From the NCBI GenBank assembly GCA_903923925.1, contig CAIXZF010000113.1, positions 1 through 64,000 on the forward strand: a DNA stretch of 64,000 bases, in the 5' to 3' direction. The notes beneath the pieces are model-generated. The model searched no databases, had not been told where the DNA came from, and was given only the letters and a program-made list of their open reading frames with translations. Shown here one piece after another: positions 27,393-36,502 of the stretch. Within the stretch, counting starts at the first letter, position 1. Each line of letters begins with the position of its first letter. This stretch comes from an uncultured Bacteroidales bacterium (GTDB lineage: Bacteria; Bacteroidota; Bacteroidia; Bacteroidales; CAIXZF01). The translations under genes and the position numbers were made by a program.

Positions 27393-28895
27393 TTGAATCC
27401 AATAAAACGTCTTGCAGGACAAACAGCAGTATACGGCCTGAGCAATATTGTTGGCCGGCTGCTCAATTACCTTCTGATTCCAATATATACCCGCGTATTT
27501 CTGCCGGAGGAATACGGAGTTGTTGCAGAACTTTATGCCTATGTTGCCTTGTTCTATGTAATCCTTACCTATGGGATGGGCACAGCCTTTTTCAGGTTTT
27601 CGAATGAAGCAAAAGATCCTGCCAAGGTTTATGGTACAGCCTTATATTCTGTACTTTTTTCATCTCTCGGATTCATCATTCTTGCAGGTATTTTATCGCC
27701 TCTAATAGCAGGAGGACTTGGCTACACTGCACATATCGAATATATAATTTGGTTCATTATTATTATTGCGCTCGATTCATTTACGACTATACCCTTTGCA
27801 CGGCTGCGACAGGAAAACAAAGCCTTTCGCTTCGCCATAATCAAACTCAGCGGTATTGTTTTAAACATCGGATTAAACTTGTTTTTTATACTGTATTGTC
27901 CCTATGTGCTGAATCACCACGCCGGCAGTGCTCTTGCCTCTTTTATCAGATCTATATACAATCCAGGAATGGGTGTAGGATATATCTTCAGCATTAACCT
28001 CTTTACAAGTCTGTTTACGCTGATACTTCTGGCTCCCGAATTAAAGGGTCTGAAGTATGGTTTCGATAAATTATTGTGGAAAAAAATGATGATTTATGCC
28101 CTGCCGCTGCTGGTTATGGGGCTAAGTGGCAGCATAAACGAATCCTTTGATCGTATTTTACTTAAACATCTCTTACCCGAAAAAGCCACAGCCATGGCGC
28201 AGTTGGGAATCTATGCTGCCTGCTACAAAATTTCTATCCTGATGACCCTTTTTGTCCAGACTTTTGGCTTTGCAGCGGAGCCTTTTTTCTTCGGGGAATC
28301 GAAGAAAAAAGATGCCCGGGAAACCTATGCCCGGGTAATGGATTACTTCGTAATTGTTTGTCTATTTATTTTCCTTGGCGTAATGGTTTATATTGAATTC
28401 GTGAAACGTTATGTTGGTGTTAACTTCTATTCCGGACTAAAAATCGTTCCTATTCTTTTACTCGCAAACATGTTTTTAGGCATGTTTTACAATCTGTCGA
28501 TCTGGTACAAAATAACGAACAAAACAATTTATGGTGCCTATATATCTCTTGCTGGTGCCGCAATTACCCTGCTTGCCAACTTTATAATGATACCGTTCTT
28601 AGGCTACCTTGGCTCAGCCTGGGCTACCTTCATCTGTTATTTATCTATACTAATTCTGTCGTGGTGGCTTGGAAGAAAATACTACCCTGTTCCCTATAAA
28701 GTTGCACGCATTTTATTTTACTCCGGAGTTGCCATTGCACTCTACTTCCTCAATATTTATATCAAAGAAATATCGGGACTGCATTATTTTATAAATGGCA
28801 CGCTTATTCTGTTCCTTTTCCTTTTAATAGTAGGTTCTGTAGAAATTTACAAGAATCCTATGCTGAAAAAAACCATTCTTGCAAAGCTACAGTAG
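27393..28895 (+). CDS. polysaccharide/lipid flippase (MATE/Wzx-like)
   Basis: A 500-aa protein with about 14 membrane helices. The N-terminus LAGQTAVYGLSNIVGRLLNYLLIPIYTRV is characteristic of Bacteroidetes oligosaccharide flippases in the polysaccharide biosynthesis family. It probably moves undecaprenyl-linked glycans or another lipid precursor across the inner membrane. The start is TTG at 27393 (M-N-P-I-K-R), set by the conserved N-terminus. It lies 28 bp after the kinase gene with no visible promoter, so the two are likely co-transcribed. No glycosyltransferase cluster surrounds it. Confidence 0.88.
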   Translation: MNPIKRLAGQTAVYGLSNIVGRLLNYLLIPIYTRVFLPEEYGVVAELYAYVALFYVILTYGMGTAFFRFSNEAKDPAKVYGTALYSVLFSSLGFIILAGILSPLIAGGLGYTAHIEYIIWFIIIIALDSFTTIPFARLRQENKAFRFAIIKLSGIVLNIGLNLFFILYCPYVLNHHAGSALASFIRSIYNPGMGVGYIFSINLFTSLFTLILLAPELKGLKYGFDKLLWKKMMIYALPLLVMGLSGSINESFDRILLKHLLPEKATAMAQLGIYAACYKISILMTLFVQTFGFAAEPFFFGESKKKDARETYARVMDYFVIVCLFIFLGVMVYIEFVKRYVGVNFYSGLKIVPILLLANMFLGMFYNLSIWYKITNKTIYGAYISLAGAAITLLANFIMIPFLGYLGSAWATFICYLSILILSWWLGRKYYPVPYKVARILFYSGVAIALYFLNIYIKEISGLHYFINGTLILFLFLLIVGSVEIYKNPMLKKTILAKLQ

Positions 28896-28937
28896 CAAGG
28901 CTTTATCCCGTAAAGAATAATACATCTTATTTTTCGT

Positions 28938-28945
28938 TAATTTTG
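28938..28945 (+). promoter_or_regulatory. -7 promoter element of dut
   Basis: TAATTTTG, ending 21 nt before the dut ATG. It is likely the promoter of dut and the lipoprotein genes behind it. Confidence 0.5.
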
Positions 28946-28966
28946 CGCCCCTGAAATACTGAACCA

Positions 28967-29398
28967 ATGATTGTTAAAATAGTTAATACCTCAAATCACC
29001 CTCTACCTGCATATGAAACCTTACATGCAGCAGGTATGGATCTCCGGGCAAATCTTTCAGAACCTGCAAGTATTCCACCAATGAAACGTGCACTTGTTCC
29101 AACAGGATTGTTCATTGAATTGCCCGTTGGCTATGAGGCACAGGTACGCCCCCGCAGTGGACTCGCCTATAAATATGGTGTTACAGTTTTGAATTCACCC
29201 GGCACTATTGATGCAGATTACAGGGGCGAAATAAAGGTAATTCTGATCAATTTATCCGATCAGCCTTTCACGATAAACGATGGTGACCGAATAGCGCAAA
29301 TGATTGTATGCAGGCATGAAACAGCAGAGTGGCAGGCTGTAGAAATCCTGAATGAAAGTGACCGTGGACCGGGAGGTTTCGGACATACCGGTAAATAA
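28967..29398 (+). CDS. dut: deoxyuridine 5'-triphosphate nucleotidohydrolase
   Basis: Hydrolyses dUTP to dUMP, keeping uracil out of DNA and feeding thymidylate synthesis. The 143-aa trimeric type has all five motifs in order: [26 protein letters not shown] (with the catalytic Asp), DRIAQMIV and the flexible C-terminal [10 protein letters not shown]. It sits 19 bp before the TPR lipoprotein gene, so these are probably one transcript. Confidence 0.97.
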   Translation: MIVKIVNTSNHPLPAYETLHAAGMDLRANLSEPASIPPMKRALVPTGLFIELPVGYEAQVRPRSGLAYKYGVTVLNSPGTIDADYRGEIKVILINLSDQPFTINDGDRIAQMIVCRHETAEWQAVEILNESDRGPGGFGHTGK

Positions 29399-29417
29399 AC
29401 ACAAATAAAATCCTGAA

Positions 29418-31172
29418 ATGCGTACTCCTATTAAATATGTTTTACTTTATTCTGTATTTGCAATTCTGTTAAGCTTTACTGCATGTAAATCGGTAAAAGA
29501 CGGCGGAACTGCTAAGAAAAGCAAGCAGAATACAGCGGCAACACTGGATGAAAAGAATAGACACATACATGAGATATTTATCGATGCCAATAAGGAAAAA
29601 ATGGTTGGCAACACCGATAAATCACAAAACCTTTTTGAGAACTGTCTGAAACTTGATCCTAAAAATGGTGCATCCATGTACGAGTTGGCACAGATTTATG
29701 CCTCAAAGGAAAAAATCTCTGATGCATTAAGAATGGCAGGTATGGCTGTTGAAACGGAACCTCAAAATCAATGGTATTTATATTTGTACGGACAATTGCT
29801 TGAGCAGTACAGAAAATATTCAGAAGCCGCGGCAGTATTTAGTAAGCTCACAAAATTATATCCTCAGAATACTGATTTTCTCTATGATCTGGCCGAATGC
29901 TACATATATAGTGGCAAGTACAATGATGCACTTAAGATATACAATACAATTGAGCAAAAGATCGGTATTTCAGAGTTAATTTCCTTCCAGAAGCAGAAAA
30001 TACTGCTGCATTTGAATAAAACAGACAATGCGATTGATGAGATTAATAAACTTATAGCTAAATATCCAACAGAAACAAAGTATTATACGCTTCTGGCTGA
30101 GATCTATCTTGCAAACAAGCAACCCGACAAAGCCCTTGAAACCTACCGCAAGGCTCAGAAAATCAATCCCGACGATCCATACATTCACATTGCCCTTTAT
30201 GATTATTACAGAAAAACGGGTGATAAGACGAAATCCTTTGAAGAATTGAAAACTACTTTTGAAAATCAGTATCTTGATATTGATACAAAAATCCAGGTTC
30301 TATTAACCTATTATACAGTAACCGAAAGCAATCCTGAATTTAAAACGGAAGCCTTTGAATTAATTCAGATTCTGAAAACCGCTCATCCGAATAATGCAAA
30401 AGTTTTTTCGATGGAAGGCGATTTCCTTTACAGAGACAAAAAGCTGAAAGAATCAGAAGAAGCATTCAGGAACGTAATTAAACTCGATAGCAGCAAGTAT
30501 GTTATTTGGGAACAACTTTTAAGGATTGAAGCAGAATTGGAGGATTATAACAACCTGATCAGTGATTCCAAAACTGCCATTGGATTATACCCGGAGCAGC
30601 CTCTGCCCTATATGTTTCTTGGTATGGCAGAATCGCAGCAGAAAAGTTATGAATCTGCAATAAAGCATTTCAGGCAATGCCTTAATCTGGTTGTTGATAA
30701 TAAAGAACTTGAAGCAACACTTTACAGCTTTCTGGGCGATAATTACAACCTGGTTAAAGATGATAAATCATCGGATGAAGCTTACGAAAACTCCCTAAGA
30801 ATAAATCCTGACAATGCATATGTACTGAACAACTATAGTTATTACCTCTCCTTAAGGGGCAGCAGTATGGACAAGGCAGAAAAAATGGCAAAACGTGCCA
30901 ATGAACTCATTCCTGATAATTCTTCCTATCTCGACACTTATGCCTGGGTATTATATAAGCTCGGTCGTTTTGATGATGCTGAGATCTGGCAGCTTAAAGC
31001 CCTTGAGAAAGATGGTGGTAAAAGTGCCGTAATACTTGAACATTACGGAGATATTTTATTTAAAATGGGCAAGGCTGAAAAAGCCCTGGAATACTGGAAT
31101 AAAGCAAAAAATGCAGGCGAAGGTTCAGAACTGCTTAAGCGCAAGATTAGTGAGAAGAAGCTTATTGAATAA
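29418..31172 (+). CDS. TPR-repeat lipoprotein
   Basis: A 584-aa protein with a lipoprotein signal (hydrophobic run then SFTAC, Cys near 23). The mature part is about 14 tetratricopeptide repeats, with recurring patterns such as YPQNTDFLYDLAECYIYSGKY and INPDDPYIHIALYDYYRKTG. It is a periplasm-facing scaffold, probably for envelope complexes. Lipid-anchored TPR proteins followed by a DUF4292 lipoprotein and an EnvC-like factor recur in Bacteroidetes, which suggests a shared envelope role, but the exact function is unknown. Confidence 0.85.
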   Translation: MRTPIKYVLLYSVFAILLSFTACKSVKDGGTAKKSKQNTAATLDEKNRHIHEIFIDANKEKMVGNTDKSQNLFENCLKLDPKNGASMYELAQIYASKEKISDALRMAGMAVETEPQNQWYLYLYGQLLEQYRKYSEAAAVFSKLTKLYPQNTDFLYDLAECYIYSGKYNDALKIYNTIEQKIGISELISFQKQKILLHLNKTDNAIDEINKLIAKYPTETKYYTLLAEIYLANKQPDKALETYRKAQKINPDDPYIHIALYDYYRKTGDKTKSFEELKTTFENQYLDIDTKIQVLLTYYTVTESNPEFKTEAFELIQILKTAHPNNAKVFSMEGDFLYRDKKLKESEEAFRNVIKLDSSKYVIWEQLLRIEAELEDYNNLISDSKTAIGLYPEQPLPYMFLGMAESQQKSYESAIKHFRQCLNLVVDNKELEATLYSFLGDNYNLVKDDKSSDEAYENSLRINPDNAYVLNNYSYYLSLRGSSMDKAEKMAKRANELIPDNSSYLDTYAWVLYKLGRFDDAEIWQLKALEKDGGKSAVILEHYGDILFKMGKAEKALEYWNKAKNAGEGSELLKRKISEKKLIE

Positions 31173-31224
31173 AACCTAAGCTTTAACACTATCTACAAAC
31201 CTCTTTAATCAGTTTATAATTAAA

Positions 31225-32046
31225 ATGAGATTACCTCTACTAAAAATTTATATCCTTCTTATTATTCCGGTATTAATGGTATCCGGGTGTAATCCAGCGC
31301 GAAAGGTAATTAAACAACCTTTAAAAGAAATCGGTGCTGATTTCGTCTTTAATAAGTTAAAATCCGGAGAATTACAGTTTGCTGATATTTCAGCCAAATT
31401 CAGTGCTTCGTTTACCATTGATAAAAAGAGCACAACTACCGGCGGACAGGTTAGGATTAAAGGCGACAGTATAATCTGGGTAAGCCTCACTCCTGCCTTA
31501 GGGCTTGAAGCAGCCAGAATCCTGATCACTCAGGACTCCGTTAAATTTCTGAACCGAATTGAATCGACCTATCTGAAATCCGATTTTTCTTTTATAAATG
31601 ACAATCTTAATTCAGGCTTTGATTTTGATATGCTGCAGGCGCTGATTGTGGGAAATGACCTGAGATATTATGAAAATGATAAATTTAAGGCAAGTGTTGA
31701 GGGGCTGCAGTATAAATTAAATACAGTAGGCCGTCATAAATTGAGAAAGTTTATTCGAAACAACTCCGAAAATCTTAAGGTATTAGTACAAAGCATTGGC
31801 ATTGATCCTGAAAATGGCAAAATTACCAGTGTTCACATTAAAGAATTGAATAAAGAAAATAAAAAGCTTGAGGCAGAATATTCAGATTTCGTAAGTATCA
31901 ACAATCAATTGTTTCCTCAGCATGTAGAATACCGGATATCAGCGGATAAAGAAATCCGCATTACAATTGATTTTTCGCGGATCCGGATAAATGAAGGAGT
32001 AAATCTTCCATTTTCTATCCCGGAAAAATATAAGAGCCTAAGGTAA
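31225..32046 (+). CDS. DUF4292 lipoprotein
   Basis: A 273-aa protein. The lipobox is VSGC near residue 22. The mature part is beta-rich with the sequence GGQVRIKGDSIIWVSLTPALGLEAARILIT, typical of DUF4292, a family with a LolA/LolB-like shape. It could bind lipid or lipoprotein on the periplasmic side, but that is inference. It lies between the TPR lipoprotein (52 bp upstream) and the EnvC-like gene. Confidence 0.8.
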   Translation: MRLPLLKIYILLIIPVLMVSGCNPARKVIKQPLKEIGADFVFNKLKSGELQFADISAKFSASFTIDKKSTTTGGQVRIKGDSIIWVSLTPALGLEAARILITQDSVKFLNRIESTYLKSDFSFINDNLNSGFDFDMLQALIVGNDLRYYENDKFKASVEGLQYKLNTVGRHKLRKFIRNNSENLKVLVQSIGIDPENGKITSVHIKELNKENKKLEAEYSDFVSINNQLFPQHVEYRISADKEIRITIDFSRIRINEGVNLPFSIPEKYKSLR

Positions 32047-32114
32047 GGATTGTTTTATTGAATATCTTTGAGGGTTTTACTGCAATAAAACAATACTGTC
32101 AGGCATTATTTAAC

Positions 32115-33365
32115 ATGGTTTTAAAAATTTCCCAAAGAAGCATATTAATTTGTTTGCTGCTGCTGCTTGCATTGGCAGGTATTCTTACGCGTATTTCTGC
32201 ACAAACGAACCAAAAGAGCAAGCTGGAAAAAAGCAAGAAAGCACTCGAAAGCGAAATAACCTATACAACCAACCTTCTGAACGAGACCAAAAAAAACAGA
32301 CAGTTATCTGTTAATCAAGTTATTATATTAAACAACCAGATAAAAAAGCGCGAGCAGCTTATAACAACAATCGGTACGGAAGTTGAGAGTATCCACGGAC
32401 AGATAAACGAAAATCAGAGCAGTGTAGAAAAGCTTCGCTCCGATCTTCAGACATTGAAGTCGGAATATGCTGCGATGATAAATCGTGCTTACAAAAATCA
32501 GAATTCATACAATCGGCTGATGTTTCTTTTTGCAGCGAAAGATTTCAACCAGGCCTACCAGCGCTTAAAGTATTTTCAGCAGTTTACTCAGTACAGAAAA
32601 AAACAGAATACCCGGATTCTTGAAACGCAGGATCATATCAACCTGAAAATTAAAGAACTTACGGTTCAGAAAACAGATAAGCTCGATCTTATTAAAAACA
32701 AGGAAACCGAGAAGGTTAAACTTACCCGCGAAAAACAGGAAAAAACCCTGACGGTAACACAACTTCAACAGAAAGAGAAAGATCTGAAGAAAAAACTCAA
32801 GGAGAAAGAACAGGCTTTACATAGTCTTCAAAAGGCAATAGAAAATATAATAGCAGAAGAAATCCGGAGTACAGCTGAAACAGCCAAGAAAACCGGGGCA
32901 AAACCTGCTCCATCGAATGGGATAACGATGACTCCGGAACAGAAGGAGCTTTCAACATCCTTTTCGAATAATAAGGGGCGTTTACCCTGGCCTGCCGAAA
33001 AAGGGATACTATCGAGTACCTTCGGAGAACATGACCATCCGGTTCTGAAAGGGATCAAAACCCGGAATAACGGGGTAAATATCCTTACCGGAACAGGAGC
33101 ATCTGCCAGGGCAATTTTTGGCGGAACAGTAACCGCTGTGATGTCGATACCTGATTTGAACAATGTGGTAATTGTTCGACATGGTGATTTCCTTTCAGTT
33201 TATTCGAACCTTGACCAGGTTTTCGTAAAAAAAGGGGATAAGGTTAAAACCAAGCAAAATCTGGGGAGGATTTATTCAGATCCGGATGAGAGTAAAACTG
33301 AGCTTCATTTTGAGATCTGGAATGGCAAGACATTACAGGATCCTATGATGTGGCTGGCAAGATGA
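32115..33365 (+). CDS. EnvC-like murein hydrolase activator with degenerate LytM domain
   Basis: A 416-aa exported protein: signal segment (about 1-32), a long coiled-coil (about 38-250) and a C-terminal LytM/M23 fold. In active M23 enzymes the zinc ligands are H and D of HxGxD and the H of a later HxH. Here the first site reads NNGVN (both ligands lost) and the later one VYSNLD, while ELHFEIW is kept. This matches EnvC and NlpD, which activate cell-wall amidases rather than cut themselves. The open frame extends to a TTG at 32058, but the ATG at 32115 gives a proper signal peptide. A partner amidase is not in the window. Confidence 0.88.
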   Translation: MVLKISQRSILICLLLLLALAGILTRISAQTNQKSKLEKSKKALESEITYTTNLLNETKKNRQLSVNQVIILNNQIKKREQLITTIGTEVESIHGQINENQSSVEKLRSDLQTLKSEYAAMINRAYKNQNSYNRLMFLFAAKDFNQAYQRLKYFQQFTQYRKKQNTRILETQDHINLKIKELTVQKTDKLDLIKNKETEKVKLTREKQEKTLTVTQLQQKEKDLKKKLKEKEQALHSLQKAIENIIAEEIRSTAETAKKTGAKPAPSNGITMTPEQKELSTSFSNNKGRLPWPAEKGILSSTFGEHDHPVLKGIKTRNNGVNILTGTGASARAIFGGTVTAVMSIPDLNNVVIVRHGDFLSVYSNLDQVFVKKGDKVKTKQNLGRIYSDPDESKTELHFEIWNGKTLQDPMMWLAR

Positions 33366-33388
33366 TATTTTAATATAAAACAATATAT

Positions 33389-33997
33389 ATGATAAAAGAG
33401 GCAACAAACATCTATCCGATGCATGATCTTCTGAAGAAGCGCTGGAGTCCGCGGGCTTTTTCTGATCTTCCGGTAGAGAAAGAAAAAATCCGGTCGCTGC
33501 TTGAGGCAGCACGTTGGAGCCCTTCTGCTGCTAATATGCAGCCATGGCGCTTCATGATAGGCTTTAAAGGCGACAACACCTACGAAAAAATCTTTGATAC
33601 GCTGGCCGAAGGCAACAAAGTATGGGTGCATCTCTGCCCGGTTTTAATGCTGGTTGTAGGGAAAAACGTAATAAACGACACCAATGAACACTATTCAGTG
33701 TTTAAGTATGATGTGGGCCAATCTGTTGCACATCTAACTTTTCAGGCGATGGAGCTTGGCTTAATGGTACATCAGATGTCAGGTTTTGATCCATTGAAAT
33801 CGACTGAACATTTCGGTATTCCTTCTAAATTTGAACCCCTTACAGTACTGGCAGTCGGGTATATTGGCGAAGTTGACCGTCTTCCGGAAAACCTGAAAGT
33901 TCGCGAACTTTCACAAAGATCCCGCAATGAATTTTCAGATTTTGTTTTTATGAATACCTTCGGTGAAACTTCGTCGGTATTATCTGAAAATCTGTAA
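33389..33997 (+). CDS. nitroreductase family protein
   Basis: A 202-aa flavin-dependent oxidoreductase. The N-terminal KRWSPRAFSDLPVEKEKIRSLLEAARWSPSAANMQPWRF is the FMN-binding signature, and the fold runs to the end. The substrate is unknown. It ends directly before the M28 gene (stop at 33997, next ATG at 33999). Confidence 0.9.
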   Translation: MIKEATNIYPMHDLLKKRWSPRAFSDLPVEKEKIRSLLEAARWSPSAANMQPWRFMIGFKGDNTYEKIFDTLAEGNKVWVHLCPVLMLVVGKNVINDTNEHYSVFKYDVGQSVAHLTFQAMELGLMVHQMSGFDPLKSTEHFGIPSKFEPLTVLAVGYIGEVDRLPENLKVRELSQRSRNEFSDFVFMNTFGETSSVLSENL

Positions 33998-33998
33998 T

Positions 33999-35009
33999 AT
34001 GATGAAGAACTACCTGCTAATTCTTGCTTTTTTGCCTTCGATTTTTCTGATTTCCTGCGGACCCAATAATTCTGCAGAAAAGGAGAAACAGAAACCTGCT
34101 GAAGTAACAGTAAAATCACCTGAATTCAATAAGGATTCTGCATTTAGTTATGTTTCAGCACAGGTCGCATTCGGGCCACGTGTTCCGAATACCAAAGCAC
34201 ATCAGAAATGTGCCGATTACCTGTTTGCAAAGATGAAATCGTACACGAGTCATGTTGTTGACCAAAAATCGGTTGTTCGTTCCTTTGACGATAAAAATCT
34301 CAACATCAGGAATATTATCGGTTCCTTCAACCCTGAAAAACAGACAAGAATATTTTTGTGTTCGCATTGGGATTCGAGGCCTTTTGCTGACCATGATCCA
34401 GACCCAAAGAACTACAATACCCCAATTGACGGTGCCAACGATGGAGCCAGCGGAGTTGGAATTCTTCTGGAAGTTGCCAGAGTTCTGGCGGCAAATAACC
34501 CGGGAATTGGAGTTGATATTGTATTCTTTGATGCAGAAGATTATGGTCAGCCACAAGATAAGGAGCCACAAAAGGAAGATACCTGGTGCCTGGGATCGCA
34601 ATATTGGGCTAAAAATCCGCATGTTCCCGATTACAAGGCCAACTTTGGTATTTTACTTGATATGGTAGGGGCTGCCAATGCTGTATTTCTGAAAGAAGGG
34701 TATTCAATTCAATATGCACCAGACATTGTAAACAATGTATGGAGTGCCGCTTCACGCATTGGCTTTTCCTCCTTTTTCCCGGAGCAAAACGGAGGTTATA
34801 TTACAGACGATCATGTTTATGTAAACCAGATCCGGAATTTCCCTGTGATCGATATAATTCATCAGGATCAGAGTGGCAATCACTCCTTTTTTGAGCATTG
34901 GCATACTGTTGGAGACAAGATCCAGGTAATCGATCAGGGTACGTTAAAAGCTGTAGGGCAAACACTTTTGCAGGTTATTTTTGAAACAGCTCCTCAACCG
35001 GCATCCTGA
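33999..35009 (+). CDS. M28 family lipoprotein, glutaminyl-peptide cyclotransferase-like
   Basis: A 336-aa protein with a lipobox (LISC near residue 19). The M28 zinc fold shows SHWDSRPFAD, GANDGASG and DAEDYG, and the C-terminal HWHTVGD carries a histidine ligand. The conserved WCLGSQYWAKN segment fits the glutaminyl cyclase-like branch, which makes N-terminal pyroglutamate; plain peptidase activity is not excluded. In Bacteroidetes such enzymes act on newly exported proteins. The frame is open from 33963, but the ATG at 33999 gives the lipoprotein signal. Its stop directly abuts the stop of phoH on the other strand. Confidence 0.87.
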   Translation: MMKNYLLILAFLPSIFLISCGPNNSAEKEKQKPAEVTVKSPEFNKDSAFSYVSAQVAFGPRVPNTKAHQKCADYLFAKMKSYTSHVVDQKSVVRSFDDKNLNIRNIIGSFNPEKQTRIFLCSHWDSRPFADHDPDPKNYNTPIDGANDGASGVGILLEVARVLAANNPGIGVDIVFFDAEDYGQPQDKEPQKEDTWCLGSQYWAKNPHVPDYKANFGILLDMVGAANAVFLKEGYSIQYAPDIVNNVWSAASRIGFSSFFPEQNGGYITDDHVYVNQIRNFPVIDIIHQDQSGNHSFFEHWHTVGDKIQVIDQGTLKAVGQTLLQVIFETAPQPAS

Positions 35010-36380
35010 TCAAAGCAGATCAGTAGCCAGGTTGGCGAGTTCTGAGCGTTCTCCTTTCTCGAGCCTGATATGGGCATAGATAGGGTGATGTTTGATTTTA
35101 TCGATCAGGTACGACAATCCGTTACTTTGAGAATCAAGGTATGGGGTGTCTATCTGATAGATATCTCCGGTAAAAATGATCTTTGTATTTTCACCGGCAC
35201 GGGTAATAATCGTTTTTACTTCGTGAGGTGTAAGGTTCTGGGCCTCATCTACTATGAAAAATACATTTGAGATACTTCGTCCGCGAATGTAGGCCAATGG
35301 GGTAATCACAAGTTTCTCATTCTCAACAGACTCATTAATATTTTTGAATTCTTTGTCTTTTTCACCAAACTGGCTCTGAATGAATTTCAGATTATCCCAT
35401 AAGGGTTCCATGTAAGGGTTAAGCTTGGATTTAATATCTCCCGGAAGAAAACCAATGTCTTTATTACTCAAAGGGACAATTGGCCGTGCAAGGAAAATTT
35501 GTTTATAGTTCCGTTTCTGTTCCAGTGCACCGGCAAGTGCCAGCAGTGTTTTACCAGTTCCGGCGACGCCCTGTATTGTAACAAGTTTTACATTAGGGTT
35601 CAGAATGGCATGAAGTGCAAAAATCTGTTCAGCGTTCCGGGGTTCAATCCGCAAAGCCGATTTCTTTTCAATTTTTTCTATTCGCTCTGACACCGGATCA
35701 TAGAAGGTAAGTACCGACGACCTTGTATTCTTCAGAATATAATACTGATTCGGTATTGGATTTTTAATTCCTACATCAGCAGGCATGCAAAAGCCATCCG
35801 CATAGATTGCATCAATTACCGATTTAGTAAGTCCTTCAATAATTGTTTTACCTGTATAAAGAGACTCAACATCTTTAATTTTTCCGGTTTCAAAATCCTC
35901 TGCATTCACATTAAGAGCCCTCGCTTTAAGGCGGAGGTTAATGTCTTTTGTAACAAGAATAACTTTCTTATCAGGATGTTCCTTTGAAAGTACAAGTGCA
36001 GCATTTAGAATTCTATGATCGGGCTTGCTTTCTCCAAAAACAAGCTGGGCATCGATCTCGCTCTGCTCATTCATAATAACCTTGAACTTCCCTGTAGCAG
36101 GTTTACCTATTGGCGACCAGCGCCTCAAGGTAGCTTTTGGTGAAAGTTTATCGATAAGACGGATGAATTCTCTGGCTTCGAAATTTTTCATATCGTTGCC
36201 TTTCTTGAAATTATCAAGCTCCTCCAGTACTGTAATCGGAATGGCTACATCATTGTCTTCAAAACTCATCAAAGCACTATGATTGTAGAGGATCACCGAA
36301 GTATCAAGTACAAATATTTTTTTCACCGAAACCTTCTTTACTGAAGTCTTTGCAGCCAAAGTCGTTTTCTTTTTAATCAT
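35010..36380 (-). CDS. PhoH-family ATPase with N-terminal PIN domain
   Basis: A 456-aa protein. The PIN RNase-like domain covers about residues 22-155 (VLDTSVILYNH; acidic residues at D26 and downstream). The PhoH ATPase has Walker A GVAGTGKTLLALA near 270-282 and Walker B FFIVDEAQN. This PIN-PhoH (PhoH2/YlaK-type) arrangement is thought to be an RNA helicase plus RNase. The gene is alone on its strand; no pho-type operator is apparent. Confidence 0.93.
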   Translation of the reverse strand: MIKKKTTLAAKTSVKKVSVKKIFVLDTSVILYNHSALMSFEDNDVAIPITVLEELDNFKKGNDMKNFEAREFIRLIDKLSPKATLRRWSPIGKPATGKFKVIMNEQSEIDAQLVFGESKPDHRILNAALVLSKEHPDKKVILVTKDINLRLKARALNVNAEDFETGKIKDVESLYTGKTIIEGLTKSVIDAIYADGFCMPADVGIKNPIPNQYYILKNTRSSVLTFYDPVSERIEKIEKKSALRIEPRNAEQIFALHAILNPNVKLVTIQGVAGTGKTLLALAGALEQKRNYKQIFLARPIVPLSNKDIGFLPGDIKSKLNPYMEPLWDNLKFIQSQFGEKDKEFKNINESVENEKLVITPLAYIRGRSISNVFFIVDEAQNLTPHEVKTIITRAGENTKIIFTGDIYQIDTPYLDSQSNGLSYLIDKIKHHPIYAHIRLEKGERSELANLATDLL

Positions 36381-36502
36381 GCCTTTCGAAATTACAACTC
36401 AGGTAAAAGTAATTTAATTTGAAAATGACAAGCATAATACTTTTTAACATACTGTCGATAAAATTGTTAAATAAATTGATCTTTGTACCTTAAAGTTTAA
36501 AA

